Below are positions 1 to 7,896 of a DNA stretch of 61,943 nt, in pieces. This DNA is from Exiguobacterium sp018617385 (GTDB taxonomy: Bacteria; Bacillota; Bacilli; Exiguobacteriales; Exiguobacteriaceae), in the NCBI RefSeq assembly GCF_018617385.1, contig NZ_JACSKA010000008.1:1-61943 (forward strand), given 5' to 3'. Below the pieces are notes generated by a model. That model did no database searches and had not been told where the DNA came from. It saw nothing but the letters and a program-made list of their open reading frames with translations. Made by a program: the position numbers and the translations under genes. Within the stretch, counting starts at the first letter, position 1, and the number at the start of each line of letters is the position of its first letter.

Positions 1-34
1 CGTTTAACTTTTGATGAGTAGTAAATTTAGTCAT
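1..34 (-). CDS. Transposase OrfA-like protein, N-terminal 11 codons only
   Basis: The start codon ATG (32-34, minus strand) follows GGAGGTG (44-50) at a spacing of 9 nt. The visible residues read MTKFTTHQKLN. That is compatible with the start of an IS3-family OrfA (helix-turn-helix) protein, but it is too short to prove the family. The gene runs off the left edge of the window. Confidence 0.5.
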   Translation of the reverse strand, partial: MTKFTTHQKLN

Positions 35-38
35 AAAA

Positions 39-85
39 AACTGCACCTCCAATTGTTAGATGTGTCTAACAATTGGGGTGCAGTT
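39..85 (-). promoter_or_regulatory. Hairpin at the IS end: terminator plus buried ribosome binding site
   Basis: On the minus strand a 21-bp stem pairs AACTGCACC/GGTGCAGTT and CCAATTGTTAGA/TCTAACAATTGG, with one bulged A and a CACA loop. The 3' arm contains GGAGGTG, the ribosome binding site of the ORF starting at 34, and is followed by six Ts. A transcript entering from the antiporter gene would therefore tend to terminate here. If it read through, it would hide the transposase ribosome binding site in the stem. A transcript starting inside the loop or 3' arm would leave the site free. Confidence 0.65.
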
Positions 86-108
86 CATTGAAGCGCCGGT
101 GAGTTTTC

Positions 109-1512
109 TTATAGAGCGATTGTGGCTGTCCAAAGCCCATAAATGCCATAGGTCGCACATAATAGAATAATCAAGGCAATCATCGACTGGGTACGGGTCA
201 AAAATGGTCGTCCTTGTTCCCGTTCGGCCAAAAGAAAGACGAAGATGCCGGGTGCATATAGAATCATCGCAATCAAGACATACTCGACTCCCGAAGCGTA
301 GAGCAACCAGGCGGCGTATAGCGAGGCAATCCCGGAAACGACCATCATTCGTAGCGACGTCGTCCGCTTCGCCTCCATCCATCCATAGAGTGCCGAGAAT
401 AGATAAGGAACGAGTGCTGCGATTCCGGCGATGCTTGAAAGCACGAGATACGTCTGTTCCGAAAACAATGCGATGGCCGTGACGACTTGGGTGAACGCTT
501 GGGTGATGAATAGCGCGTTCACCGGGGTCTCGTTCGCATTCAAACGGTGAAACACCTTTGGAAACACCCCATCCCGGCTCGCTACGTAAGAAATCTCCGT
601 CGCTAAAATCGTCCAGCCGAGCAATGCGCCTGTCAAAGACACAAGCAGTCCGATGTTAATCAACGTTGCGCCGAACGGACCGACGACCGCTTCTAACACA
701 TATGCCATCGACGGTTCAGGCAACGCAGCGAGTTGCTCCTGTGTCATGACACCAAATGAGAAGATGGAAATCATCATGTAAATCAATAGCGTCCCAATCA
801 GGCCAATGACCGTGGCACGACCGACATCTTTTTTATGACGTGCGCGCGACGACAACACGACCGCTCCCTCGATCCCGACAAACGCCCAAAGTGTGACGAG
901 CATCGTTGACTTCACTTGTGGAAACACATCTGCCCAAACAAACCCTGTTTCTCCCCAAAAATCGACTTGGAACGTATCGATTCGAAAGGCGAATACGATC
1001 AACACGATAAACAAGATAATCGGAACGAGTTTCGCAATCGTTGTTACGATATTGAGAAGTGCCGCTTCACGCATCCCGCGTGAAATGAGCCAAAATAAAC
1101 CCCAAATCAGAACGACACTCACGAACAAGCGAAACAGTCGGTGTTCTGCTGAGAAAACAGGGAAAAAATAAGCCAATGTACTGAAAATCAACGTGATGTT
1201 GGCTACCGTCCCAATCCAAGCCGACATCCAGTATCCCCAGCCGCTATTGAATCCAACAAACTTCCCGAAGCCTTCACGGGCATAAGCATAAATTCCACCT
1301 TCTAGCTCTGGCCGCGTGTTGGCTAAAAACTGAAAGACAAAGGCGAGCATAATCATGCCGACCCCCGTAATTCCCCATCCAATTAAAACTGGTCCGACCC
1401 CTGCCCCTTGTGCCATGGCACCAGGCAGGTTAAACGCACCTCCACCAATCATAGTCCCGACGACCATCGCCGCAAGACCGAAAAAGCCGATTCCGGCTGA
1501 ATGTTGTTTCAA
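109..1512 (-). CDS. arcD: Basic amino acid antiporter, arginine/ornithine (ArcD) type
   Basis: This 467-residue integral membrane protein has about twelve hydrophobic segments and belongs to the APC amino acid transporter superfamily. The first helix carries GTMIGGGAFNLP, which matches the substrate-binding unwound helix of the basic amino acid/polyamine antiporter branch (ArcD, YjdE). The proposed role is exchange of arginine for ornithine, or a similar cationic amino acid pair, at the cytoplasmic membrane. The start is a TTG at 1512, because GTGGAGG lies 7 nt upstream; the longer frame to 1557 has no comparable ribosome binding site. No arc catabolic genes are adjacent. Two ARG-box-like sites lie about 30-65 bp upstream of the start and support an arginine-linked substrate. 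An IS end lies just downstream. Confidence 0.75.
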   Translation of the reverse strand: MKQHSAGIGFFGLAAMVVGTMIGGGAFNLPGAMAQGAGVGPVLIGWGITGVGMIMLAFVFQFLANTRPELEGGIYAYAREGFGKFVGFNSGWGYWMSAWIGTVANITLIFSTLAYFFPVFSAEHRLFRLFVSVVLIWGLFWLISRGMREAALLNIVTTIAKLVPIILFIVLIVFAFRIDTFQVDFWGETGFVWADVFPQVKSTMLVTLWAFVGIEGAVVLSSRARHKKDVGRATVIGLIGTLLIYMMISIFSFGVMTQEQLAALPEPSMAYVLEAVVGPFGATLINIGLLVSLTGALLGWTILATEISYVASRDGVFPKVFHRLNANETPVNALFITQAFTQVVTAIALFSEQTYLVLSSIAGIAALVPYLFSALYGWMEAKRTTSLRMMVVSGIASLYAAWLLYASGVEYVLIAMILYAPGIFVFLLAEREQGRPFLTRTQSMIALIILLCATYGIYGLWTATIAL

Positions 1513-1540
1513 GTTAACGCCTCCACTACTACTCTGTCTA

Positions 1541-1579
1541 TACGAATAACTATACAAAAATATTGTATAATCATTCGTT
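1541..1579 (-). promoter_or_regulatory. Paired ARG-box-like operator (ArgR/AhrC candidate)
   Basis: The stretch 1544-1576 is an imperfect inverted repeat (12 of 14 positions match between the arms) centred on TATACAA-5-TTGTATA. Each half also fits the ARG box pattern GAATnnnnATTCA with one mismatch: GAATAACTATACA on the plus strand, and GAATGATTATACA on the minus strand. The two box centres are 21 bp apart, the usual spacing for tandem ARG boxes. The site is directly upstream of the antiporter start. I could not place a convincing -35/-10 pair. Confidence 0.55.
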
Positions 1580-1636
1580 GATTTTTCTATTCTACTTCCT
1601 GTAAGGATTGCTGAATAGTCATTCTAAATAAGTTTA

Positions 1637-1721
1637 TATTTTCGGATAATTTGAAAAATTCCATTGCATATTCATGTCAGATGTAGTTTAATTACAACAT
1701 ATTCTAAATTATCAGAATTTT
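1637..1721 (+). promoter_or_regulatory. oppA promoter flanked by two CodY-box-like sites
   Basis: A sigma-A type promoter reads TTGCAT (1664-1669), 17 bp, TTTAAT (1687-1692). Two sequences match the CodY consensus AATTTTCWGAAAATT at 12 of 15 positions: 1637-1651, upstream of the -35, and 1707-1721, between the -10 and the ribosome binding site. Peptide transport genes are CodY targets in other Bacillales, so CodY control is plausible. Both sites are in AT-rich DNA, where chance matches occur. Confidence 0.4.
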
Positions 1722-1735
1722 CGGGAGGTTGTATG

Positions 1736-3361
1736 ATGCGTAACAAAAAATGGTTAGCGTTATCGGGGGTCGCATTATTGGCGACGGCAGCTTGTAGCAC
1801 AGGGGATGACTCATCGAGTTCAGAAGGTTCATCTTCAAGCGATGCAAAAAAAGAAATCACAATGGTATCGGCGACGGACTTGCCGCAGCTCGATCCGACA
1901 CTTACAACAGACTCGACATCGATCATCGTGACAAACAACGTGTTCGAAGGATTGTATCGTCTAGACGAGAACAACCAACCGACACCGGGGATTGCCGAAG
2001 ATGTCGAAGTATCTGAGGATGGCCTTACATACACGTTCAAGTTACGTGACGCAAACTGGTCAGACGGTTCTCCAATTACAGCTGAAGACTTCGTTTACTC
2101 GTGGAAACGTGCTCTCAATCCTGAAACAGGTGCGGAGTATGCCTACATTCTTCAAGACTTGAAAAACGCCAACAAAATTCTTGCAGGTGAAATGTCGCTC
2201 GATGACCTCGGCGCAAAAGCGATTGACGAGAAAACGCTTGAAGTACAATTGGAAGCACCAGCTCCTTATTTCTTAGGATTGACTGGTTTCCCGACGTATA
2301 TGCCGCAAAAACAAGAGTACGTCGAAGAGCAAGGCGAAGAATTCGCAACATCTGTCGACAAGACACTCTATAACGGTCCTTACGTCTTGAGCGAGTGGCA
2401 AGACAATGCAGGATGGGTTTACAAGAAGAACCCTGAATATTGGGATGCTGAAAACGTCAAGATGGACACGATCAACGTCAAAGTCGTAAAAGACGTCTCG
2501 ACTGGGGTCAACTTGTTCGAGTCGGGTGAAGCAGACTATACGCTCCTCTCGTCTGAATTCGTTCCACAATTCGAAGATAGCGACGAGTTCAAAACGCGTG
2601 CCGATGCTCGAATCAACTTCCTTCGTTTCAACCAAAAGAACGAAGCGCTCCAAAACGTCAACATCCGTGAAGCACTTGCGAAAGGATTCGACAAACAGAG
2701 TGTGACAGATGTCATCTTAACAGATGGGTCGCAACCTGCGAACTTTATCGTGGCGAAAGACTTCACGTTCACAGAAGACGGGGCTGACTTCCGTGAGAAG
2801 TATCCAGACCTCCTCAACTACAACGTGGATGAAGCAAAAGCCGCGTGGGAAAAAGGATTAGAAGAACTAGGTGTCGAAACAATCGAACTCGAGTTCCTCT
2901 CACGTGACGAGGAAGCGTTCAAGAAAGTGAACGAGTTCATCAAAGGTGAACTTGAGAAGAACTTGCCAGGTTTGACACTTAACATCAAACAGCAACCGTT
3001 CAAAAACTTCCTTGATCTTGAAGGAAAAGGCGAGTATGACGTCTCTGCAGCTGGTTGGGGTCCTGACTATCAAGATCCAATGACATACCTCGACATGTGG
3101 GTCACAGACGGACCGTTCAACCGCATGGAGTACTCGAACGACGAGTATGATCAATTGATCCAATCTGCGAAGAAAGAAGCCGATCAGATGAAACGTTGGG
3201 AAACGATGCAAGAAGCAGAGCGCATCCTTCTCGAAGAAGACTTTGCCATTGCTCCGATTTATCAAAAAGGTGAGGCATACTTAGAGCGTTCAAACATCGA
3301 AAACATGTACCGTCACCCGTTCGGTGCCGATGCAAGCTTCAAGTGGCTTGACGTCAAATAA
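1736..3361 (+). CDS. oppA: Oligopeptide ABC transporter substrate-binding lipoprotein (OppA family)
   Basis: This 541-residue extracellular solute-binding protein family 5 member captures oligopeptides outside the membrane and delivers them to an ABC permease. The N terminus has a lysine-rich start, a hydrophobic stretch and Cys20 preceded by ATAA. That is an acceptable though not classical lipobox, and it is followed by a serine/aspartate-rich linker. The family signature region lies around residues 70-130 (GLTYTFKLR, WSDGSPITAEDFVYSWKR). ATG 1736 is preferred over ATG 1733 because GGGAGG is then 7 nt upstream. No permease or ATPase gene adjoins it, so it is an orphan binding protein that must share a transporter encoded elsewhere. 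A terminator follows directly. Confidence 0.9.
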   Translation: MRNKKWLALSGVALLATAACSTGDDSSSSEGSSSSDAKKEITMVSATDLPQLDPTLTTDSTSIIVTNNVFEGLYRLDENNQPTPGIAEDVEVSEDGLTYTFKLRDANWSDGSPITAEDFVYSWKRALNPETGAEYAYILQDLKNANKILAGEMSLDDLGAKAIDEKTLEVQLEAPAPYFLGLTGFPTYMPQKQEYVEEQGEEFATSVDKTLYNGPYVLSEWQDNAGWVYKKNPEYWDAENVKMDTINVKVVKDVSTGVNLFESGEADYTLLSSEFVPQFEDSDEFKTRADARINFLRFNQKNEALQNVNIREALAKGFDKQSVTDVILTDGSQPANFIVAKDFTFTEDGADFREKYPDLLNYNVDEAKAAWEKGLEELGVETIELEFLSRDEEAFKKVNEFIKGELEKNLPGLTLNIKQQPFKNFLDLEGKGEYDVSAAGWGPDYQDPMTYLDMWVTDGPFNRMEYSNDEYDQLIQSAKKEADQMKRWETMQEAERILLEEDFAIAPIYQKGEAYLERSNIENMYRHPFGADASFKWLDVK

Positions 3362-3363
3362 TG

Positions 3364-3406
3364 AGAGAACATCCTTGATCCCATCTGGGTCAAGGATGTT
3401 CTTCTG
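3364..3406 (+). terminator. Terminator of oppA
   Basis: A hairpin pairs GAACATCCTTGA-CCC with GGGTCAAGGATGTTC around an ATCT loop, with one bulged T. It begins a few bases after the oppA stop and is followed by a short T-rich run. Confidence 0.8.
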
Positions 3407-3426
3407 TCATGAAAGGGATTTTACTA

Positions 3427-3693
3427 ATGAAGAGTTGGACGCTATGGCTCACCCTATTGGCTACTGCAATCTGCATCCTCAATATTTCTGGATTTGATGA
3501 CAAGAACATCTTATTGTTTTTAACTTCGCCTCCATTTTGGTTGCTCGAGACACCTTGGTTTTCTTCGCACGTCATTCATCCGACCGTACTACCGAAATGG
3601 ACGCTTTATGTTCTGACAATCTCTTTTTGGTTCATATTCGGGGTACTACTCGATTATCTTGTACGTTCAAGGAAAGCCGTATACAAAAAATGA
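3427..3693 (+). CDS. Small two-helix membrane protein, unknown function
   Basis: This is an 88-residue protein not recognised as a named family. The start is ATG 3427, with AAAGGGA about 9 nt upstream. The sequence shows two hydrophobic segments (about residues 3-20 and 57-78) joined by an aromatic loop containing FLTSPPFWLLETPWF, and a basic C-terminal end. It lies between the oppA terminator and a second terminator, so it may be its own unit or be reached by readthrough from oppA. A gene is supported by the ribosome binding site, the membrane profile and the flanking terminators. Confidence 0.6.
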   Translation: MKSWTLWLTLLATAICILNISGFDDKNILLFLTSPPFWLLETPWFSSHVIHPTVLPKWTLYVLTISFWFIFGVLLDYLVRSRKAVYKK

Positions 3694-3722
3694 CTTCCAT
3701 CAAATCGATGGAAGTCATTTTC
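3685..3722. terminator. Bidirectional terminator between converging genes
   Basis: A perfect hairpin TGACTTCCATC / GATGGAAGTCA is flanked by an A-run on the left and a T-run on the right. It can serve both the rightward small membrane gene and the leftward transporter gene. Confidence 0.85.
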
Positions 3723-3727
3723 GTGTA

Positions 3728-5320
3728 TTAAGCCTCACGCTTCGCGCGGAGTTCGGCAGGTACTTTCCCACGTTTTGAAATCACTTCTGCGATTCCAACC
3801 AATACGATAAACGAAATCAATGCAGCGAAGAATCCGATCCAAATCGACGCTGTAATCCCGAGCACCAAGTAACCGATCGCCGAGACGACCGCTGCAAGAA
3901 TAGCGTACGGCAATTGTGTCACCACGTGGTCGATATGGTGTGATCCCGCTCCTGTTGAGCTGAGAATCGTTGTATCGGAAATTGGTGAACAGTGGTCACC
4001 GAACACCGCGCCGGCCAATACAGCCGCAAGTGACGCGAGAAGGAGTTCTGGTTCAACGGCCATGATCAAGTCGGCTCCGATTGGAAGCATCAAACCAAAC
4101 GTTCCCCAGCTCGTCCCTGTCGAGAATGCCATGATTCCGGCAATCAAGAAGAGAAGGAGTGGCAAGTAAGATGCAGCAATCGTATCTGTCACGAAGCTCG
4201 CCAAGTATTCCCCGGTCTTCATGTCGCTGATGACCGCAATGATTGTCCATGCAAACAAGAGAATCAAGACAGCCGGCCACATGGCACGAACGCCTTCCCA
4301 TGCCGCTTTCCCATAGTCACGTGCTGGGATTTTGCGTCCGATGAGAAGCAAGAATGCGACAATCAAACTGATGACGACACCCGCTACGAGTGAGCGTGTC
4401 ACGTCTGTCGATTCAAATGCTCCGATCAATGAGAAGTCTTGACCATCCGCTGCGAGCGCTTGACCACCCGTGTAAAGCATCGCTGACACTGTCGCGATAA
4501 TGAGCGTGATGATAGGTACGATCAAATCACGTACTTTCCCACCTTCGTGCTCATGTAAATCTTCGCTCATACCCATTGGCTTTCCTTTTGCTGAATCATA
4601 CAACTCCCCTTGGAGGGCACGAAGTTCATGCGTGCGCATCGGTCCGATGGCGAGTCCAGTGAATGCCACATATGCTGTCAAGAGTAATGCGAAGACGGCA
4701 TAGAAGTTCATTGGGATGATTTGAATGAATGCAGAGAATGACGAGTAGCTGTCAATCGAGTATTTTGCCAAAATGCCTGCGATGATGGCGATGATATATG
4801 CACCCCAACTTGAAAGCGGGCTGATGACACAGACAGGTGCTGCCGTCGAGTCAATCGTGTAAGCCAGTTTTGCACGTGAGATGTTTTTACGGTCTGTGAG
4901 TGGACGACTGATGTTCCCGACCGCCAAGCTGTTGAAGTAGTCATCGATAAAGATCAAAATACCAAGTCCGAATGAGACGAGACGTGCACCACGTGCTGTC
5001 TTGACGTTCGCCGCAGCCCATTCACCAAATGCGCGTGCGCCACCTGACGTTTGAATGATTGACGATAAAATCCCGAGAAGGAGCAAGAACGCAATCAACA
5101 AGACGTTCCATTCGTTAATGGCTCCATCCGCCCAGAATAAGGCGATGACGTTCGACCACAAGTATTGAATCGAATCAATTGGATTGAAGCTATGCAAGAG
5201 TAGGACTCCTGCGATAATCCCGACACCGAGTGATGGGATGACCTTTCGTGTTGTGATTGCCATAATAATTGCAAGTAATGCCGGTACGAGTGAGAGTACC
5301 GAAGTTGAATAATCTACCAT
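3728..5320 (-). CDS. lysW: NhaC-family transporter, probable lysine transporter (LysW)
   Basis: This 530-residue polytopic membrane protein of the NhaC Na+/H+ antiporter family has about a dozen hydrophobic helices. Conserved stretches include FIDDYFNSLAVG and FGDHCSPISDTTILSS. NhaC relatives include Na+/H+, malate/lactate and lysine transporters. Here the gene sits directly behind a lysine riboswitch, the arrangement described for the predicted lysine transporter LysW. Lysine uptake is therefore a better guess than plain sodium export. Start ATG 5320 follows an AAGGAGGAA ribosome binding site. It is the only gene after the riboswitch and ends at a bidirectional terminator. The substrate is inferred from regulation, not from residues. 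Confidence 0.8.
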   Translation of the reverse strand: MVDYSTSVLSLVPALLAIIMAITTRKVIPSLGVGIIAGVLLLHSFNPIDSIQYLWSNVIALFWADGAINEWNVLLIAFLLLLGILSSIIQTSGGARAFGEWAAANVKTARGARLVSFGLGILIFIDDYFNSLAVGNISRPLTDRKNISRAKLAYTIDSTAAPVCVISPLSSWGAYIIAIIAGILAKYSIDSYSSFSAFIQIIPMNFYAVFALLLTAYVAFTGLAIGPMRTHELRALQGELYDSAKGKPMGMSEDLHEHEGGKVRDLIVPIITLIIATVSAMLYTGGQALAADGQDFSLIGAFESTDVTRSLVAGVVISLIVAFLLLIGRKIPARDYGKAAWEGVRAMWPAVLILLFAWTIIAVISDMKTGEYLASFVTDTIAASYLPLLLFLIAGIMAFSTGTSWGTFGLMLPIGADLIMAVEPELLLASLAAVLAGAVFGDHCSPISDTTILSSTGAGSHHIDHVVTQLPYAILAAVVSAIGYLVLGITASIWIGFFAALISFIVLVGIAEVISKRGKVPAELRAKREA

Positions 5321-5363
5321 GCTGAATTCCTCCTTTTTTATTAGGATGAGGCCCCCCTATGCT

Positions 5364-5610
5364 TAAAAAAACGCAAAGCGAGGGCATCGGCAACAAAGCC
5401 GACACCCTCGCTGGATGTTCCGTCTTTCTTAGCCGACTTGGAGCGCTCCATACGTAAATATGTATGGCAGTCCGACGGGTATTTCCCGTCAGCCCAGCAC
5501 AACCCCACGGACATGGTGTTGCACTTCGGCGATCCTGCCTTTTTGTAGTCCTCATCGTTGTCATCCTCCGACTACTTACTCATCAGCATCGCACCTCTAC
5601 CTCATCGATA
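5364..5610 (-). ncRNA. Lysine riboswitch (L-box) with terminator, upstream of lysW
   Basis: On the minus strand the leader reads AGGTAGAGGTGCGATGCTGA, then TGAGTAAGTAG, GGAGGATGACAACGATGAGG, GGCAGGATCGCCGAAGTGC and GGTTGTGCTGGGC. These are the conserved blocks of the L-box aptamer, in order. A long hairpin follows (5378-5411, GCGAGGG...CCCTCGC) with a T-run (5364-5370), which is the expression platform. Lysine binding should favour termination. This leader occupies almost all of the gap between lysW and the next gene. Confidence 0.9.
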
Positions 5611-5640
5611 GCACGAATATTCATTTAAAGTTACGTCTAA

Positions 5641-5668
5641 ATTATCACAGATTGGTGTCACATATCAA
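5641..5668 (-). promoter_or_regulatory. Promoter of the lysW riboswitch transcript
   Basis: On the minus strand TTGATA (5663-5668), 16 bp, GATAAT (5641-5646) is preceded by TG at the extended -10 position. It places the transcript start near 5634, just before the aptamer. The -35 overlaps the last codons of the upstream gene. Confidence 0.65.
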
Positions 5669-5949
5669 TAGTTTTTTTCATCACGAATGATACGCTTCAA
5701 GACAGCGAGTGCTTCTTGGTCATTCGTTTCCACCGCTTTAAAGAAGTCGTTGAAGAAGTGATACAACACGAATCGGTCAGCGTGAGACTTCGTCTGTTCT
5801 TTAATCGTAGAGAAAATGAGCCGTCGTAAACGACGTTTTGTCTGTGTTTCTTCTGGTAGTTCTTCGCATCGGTCCTTGAAAGCACGATATACAGAATTGA
5901 TCAATTCCTCATGTTCATCATACGACCGATTGTAAGCAACTTGTTCCAT
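5665..5949 (-). CDS. Conserved-looking small soluble protein, unknown function
   Basis: This is a 94-residue charged protein predicted to be largely helical. I do not recognise a family. ATG 5949 is chosen because AAAGGGGGGA sits about 8 nt upstream; a TTG further up (5970) has no such signal. The composition is rich in Glu, Arg and Lys with scattered aromatics (AYNRSYDEHEELINSVYRAF), no signal peptide and no cysteines in metal-binding spacing. It lies between adenine deaminase and the lysW leader, all on the same strand. It may be the last gene of the adenine deaminase transcript, since no terminator was found between them. Confidence 0.6.
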   Translation of the reverse strand: MEQVAYNRSYDEHEELINSVYRAFKDRCEELPEETQTKRRLRRLIFSTIKEQTKSHADRFVLYHFFNDFFKAVETNDQEALAVLKRIIRDEKNY

Positions 5950-6067
5950 CTGTAATATCCCCCCTTTCAATGTTGACCCGATGAAACTTGACGTAACTAT
6001 ACCAACTTCCCGTCACGCATTCAATCGTTATCGGCGGTTCTTAACAAAAATCATACGTTAGACCGAG

Positions 6068-7777
6068 TCAAGCGTTGATGAATGAGAACGTGGTCACGTC
6101 GAACAATCCCATATCGGTCAATTTCAAGTCTGGAATGACCGGTAAGGCGAGGAAGGACATCGTCAAATACGGATTGAAATGACGATGGGCTCCCACGACA
6201 TCTAGCGCATCATTCAGCTGTTCCAAAATCTCTGCCACTTCACGATATGGTCGCTTCGTCATCAGTCCACCAATCTCGAGCGGAAGGACGGCAAGCACTT
6301 CTCCTTCCGATACGGCGACGACCCCTCCCCCTACTTTTTCAAGCGTTCTCGCCGCGAGCAACATGTCTTCCGGGCTGCCCCCGGCGACGACCAAGTTATG
6401 GCTGTCATGGGCAACCGTGGCTGCTAGGGCACCTCGTTTCAAGCCGAATCCCGTTACCGGTGCAAGAGCCATATGGCCTGTCCCGTGATGACGTTCGATG
6501 ACGGCAAGCGTCGCGATATCCTGCGATAAATCTGCGCCTGATGCGTCTGGTTGGAACGTGAGACGCTGTCGTTTCGTCAACAAGCTGTTCGGAAGCACTT
6601 GAATGACATCGATTTCTTCTTCACTTGCGGCAAGTCGGAACGACTCGGCGGTCAATTCGGGTAAAGCGAGCTCACCTTTCATCGGTTTCGGCACTTCAAT
6701 CCCTTCCGATTCAAACGTCGCATTCCCCTTCTCCGCGACGAGCGTACCATTCACATACACTTGTTCGATTTTTACCGATTCGACGTCTGACAAGATAACG
6801 AAGTTCGCCTTCTTACCAGGTGCGATCGCCCCGACCTCTTTTAATCCATAGGCCTCTGCGGCATGTAGACTTGCGATGGCATAGGCCGTTTCCGGCTTAA
6901 CCCCTTGCTTGATGGCGGTACGGATATTGTAGTCAATCCCGCCTTCCGCGACCAAGTCATCCAAATGCTTATCATCCGTACAGAAAAGGAAACGATGGGC
7001 ATTGCTTTCCGTAACGGCTAGGCTCACCTTCTCTACGTTTCGCGCGACGGAACCTTCCCGAATTTGAACATAGAACCCACGGCGCACCCGCTCAATCGCC
7101 TCTTCTGCAGTCGTACATTCATGGTCCGTCATGATTCCTGCAGAACGATAGACGTTCAATTGGTCTGGGCCAAGTCCCGATGCGTGTCCGTCGACCACTT
7201 TACCTGCTTGTTCCGTCTGTGCGATCTTTTGAAGCATGTCTTCACTTCCGGCTTCAACCGAAGGATAATCCATGACCTCGCCTAGTCCATGCACTCCTGG
7301 ATCTCCTAAAAACGGGGCCAAATCTTCTGCATACAGTTTAGCACCTGCATGTTCGAACGGTGTCGCTGGCACACAACTCGGTAGCATCATGCGGACGTCG
7401 AGTGGAAGTCCTTTCGCATCCGCCAGCATGTATTCAATCCCGAGTGCTCCGTTCACATTCGCAATCTCATGTGGATCGGCAATCACCGTTGTGACGCCAA
7501 GTGGTAAGACTGCTTTCGCAAACTCATGCGGTGGGACCATCGATGACTCGATATGGACGTGGGAATCGATAAAGGACGGTGCAAGCGTCCAGGTCGGATC
7601 GTGATACTCGACCTCCCCATCGTACCCATCCCCAATAGCCACGATATATCCCCCGTCGATGGCGACGTCTGTACGAATCGTCTCACGACTGTACACGTCA
7701 ATCACTGCGACGTCTTTAAAGACGACGGCCGCTTTCTTTTTCTTTGCGGCGATGTCAATCAAATGTTGTTTCTCCAT
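6068..7777 (-). CDS. ade: Adenine deaminase
   Basis: This 569-residue amidohydrolase-superfamily enzyme converts adenine to hypoxanthine and ammonia in purine salvage. Metal-binding DSHVHIESSMVPPHEFA lies near residues 90-106, followed by GVTTVIADPHEIANV. The later histidine region (DGHASGL, DHECTTAEEA) and the C-terminal Ade domain (LPNSLLTKRQRLTF, VAHDSHNLVVAG) are present. The length is normal for the family. Start ATG 7777 follows AAGGAGATCGAAAG. A related but more divergent protein, YerA, is encoded at 43909-45651. This copy carries the canonical motifs and is the better candidate for true adenine deaminase activity. Confidence 0.92.
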   Translation of the reverse strand: MEKQHLIDIAAKKKKAAVVFKDVAVIDVYSRETIRTDVAIDGGYIVAIGDGYDGEVEYHDPTWTLAPSFIDSHVHIESSMVPPHEFAKAVLPLGVTTVIADPHEIANVNGALGIEYMLADAKGLPLDVRMMLPSCVPATPFEHAGAKLYAEDLAPFLGDPGVHGLGEVMDYPSVEAGSEDMLQKIAQTEQAGKVVDGHASGLGPDQLNVYRSAGIMTDHECTTAEEAIERVRRGFYVQIREGSVARNVEKVSLAVTESNAHRFLFCTDDKHLDDLVAEGGIDYNIRTAIKQGVKPETAYAIASLHAAEAYGLKEVGAIAPGKKANFVILSDVESVKIEQVYVNGTLVAEKGNATFESEGIEVPKPMKGELALPELTAESFRLAASEEEIDVIQVLPNSLLTKRQRLTFQPDASGADLSQDIATLAVIERHHGTGHMALAPVTGFGLKRGALAATVAHDSHNLVVAGGSPEDMLLAARTLEKVGGGVVAVSEGEVLAVLPLEIGGLMTKRPYREVAEILEQLNDALDVVGAHRHFNPYLTMSFLALPVIPDLKLTDMGLFDVTTFSFINA

Positions 7778-7807
7778 CTTTCGATCTCCTTATTCAACGT
7801 ATTTTAA

Positions 7808-7840
7808 CTATCTTACCAAGAATATTCTTTTCGTTGCAAT
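7808..7840 (-). promoter_or_regulatory. ade promoter with palindrome in the spacer
   Basis: On the minus strand a weak promoter reads TTGCAA, 18 bp, TAAGAT. The spacer contains the perfect 12-bp palindrome AAGAATATTCTT (7818-7829), a plausible repressor site. Which regulator would bind is unknown. Confidence 0.35.
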
Positions 7841-7896
7841 TTCTTTTTCAAGTTGTGCGACAATGATAACATATCCGTCTGAAAGGGGTTACAACG

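Larger units (their letters stand above)
1..87 (-). mobile_element. IS3-family (IS150-like) insertion sequence, left end only
   Basis: The window begins inside what looks like an insertion sequence transcribed leftwards. Read on the minus strand, a probable terminal repeat begins TGAACTGCACCCC near 87. It continues into a long hairpin, then a GGAGGTG ribosome binding site and the ATG of a transposase-like ORF. This arrangement (end repeat, hairpin, short orfA starting M-T-K-F) resembles IS3-family elements of the IS150 group. The family call rests on that recollection and was not checked. The presumed boundary is about 20 bp past the stop codon of the neighbouring antiporter gene. The rest of the element lies outside the window. 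Confidence 0.6.
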
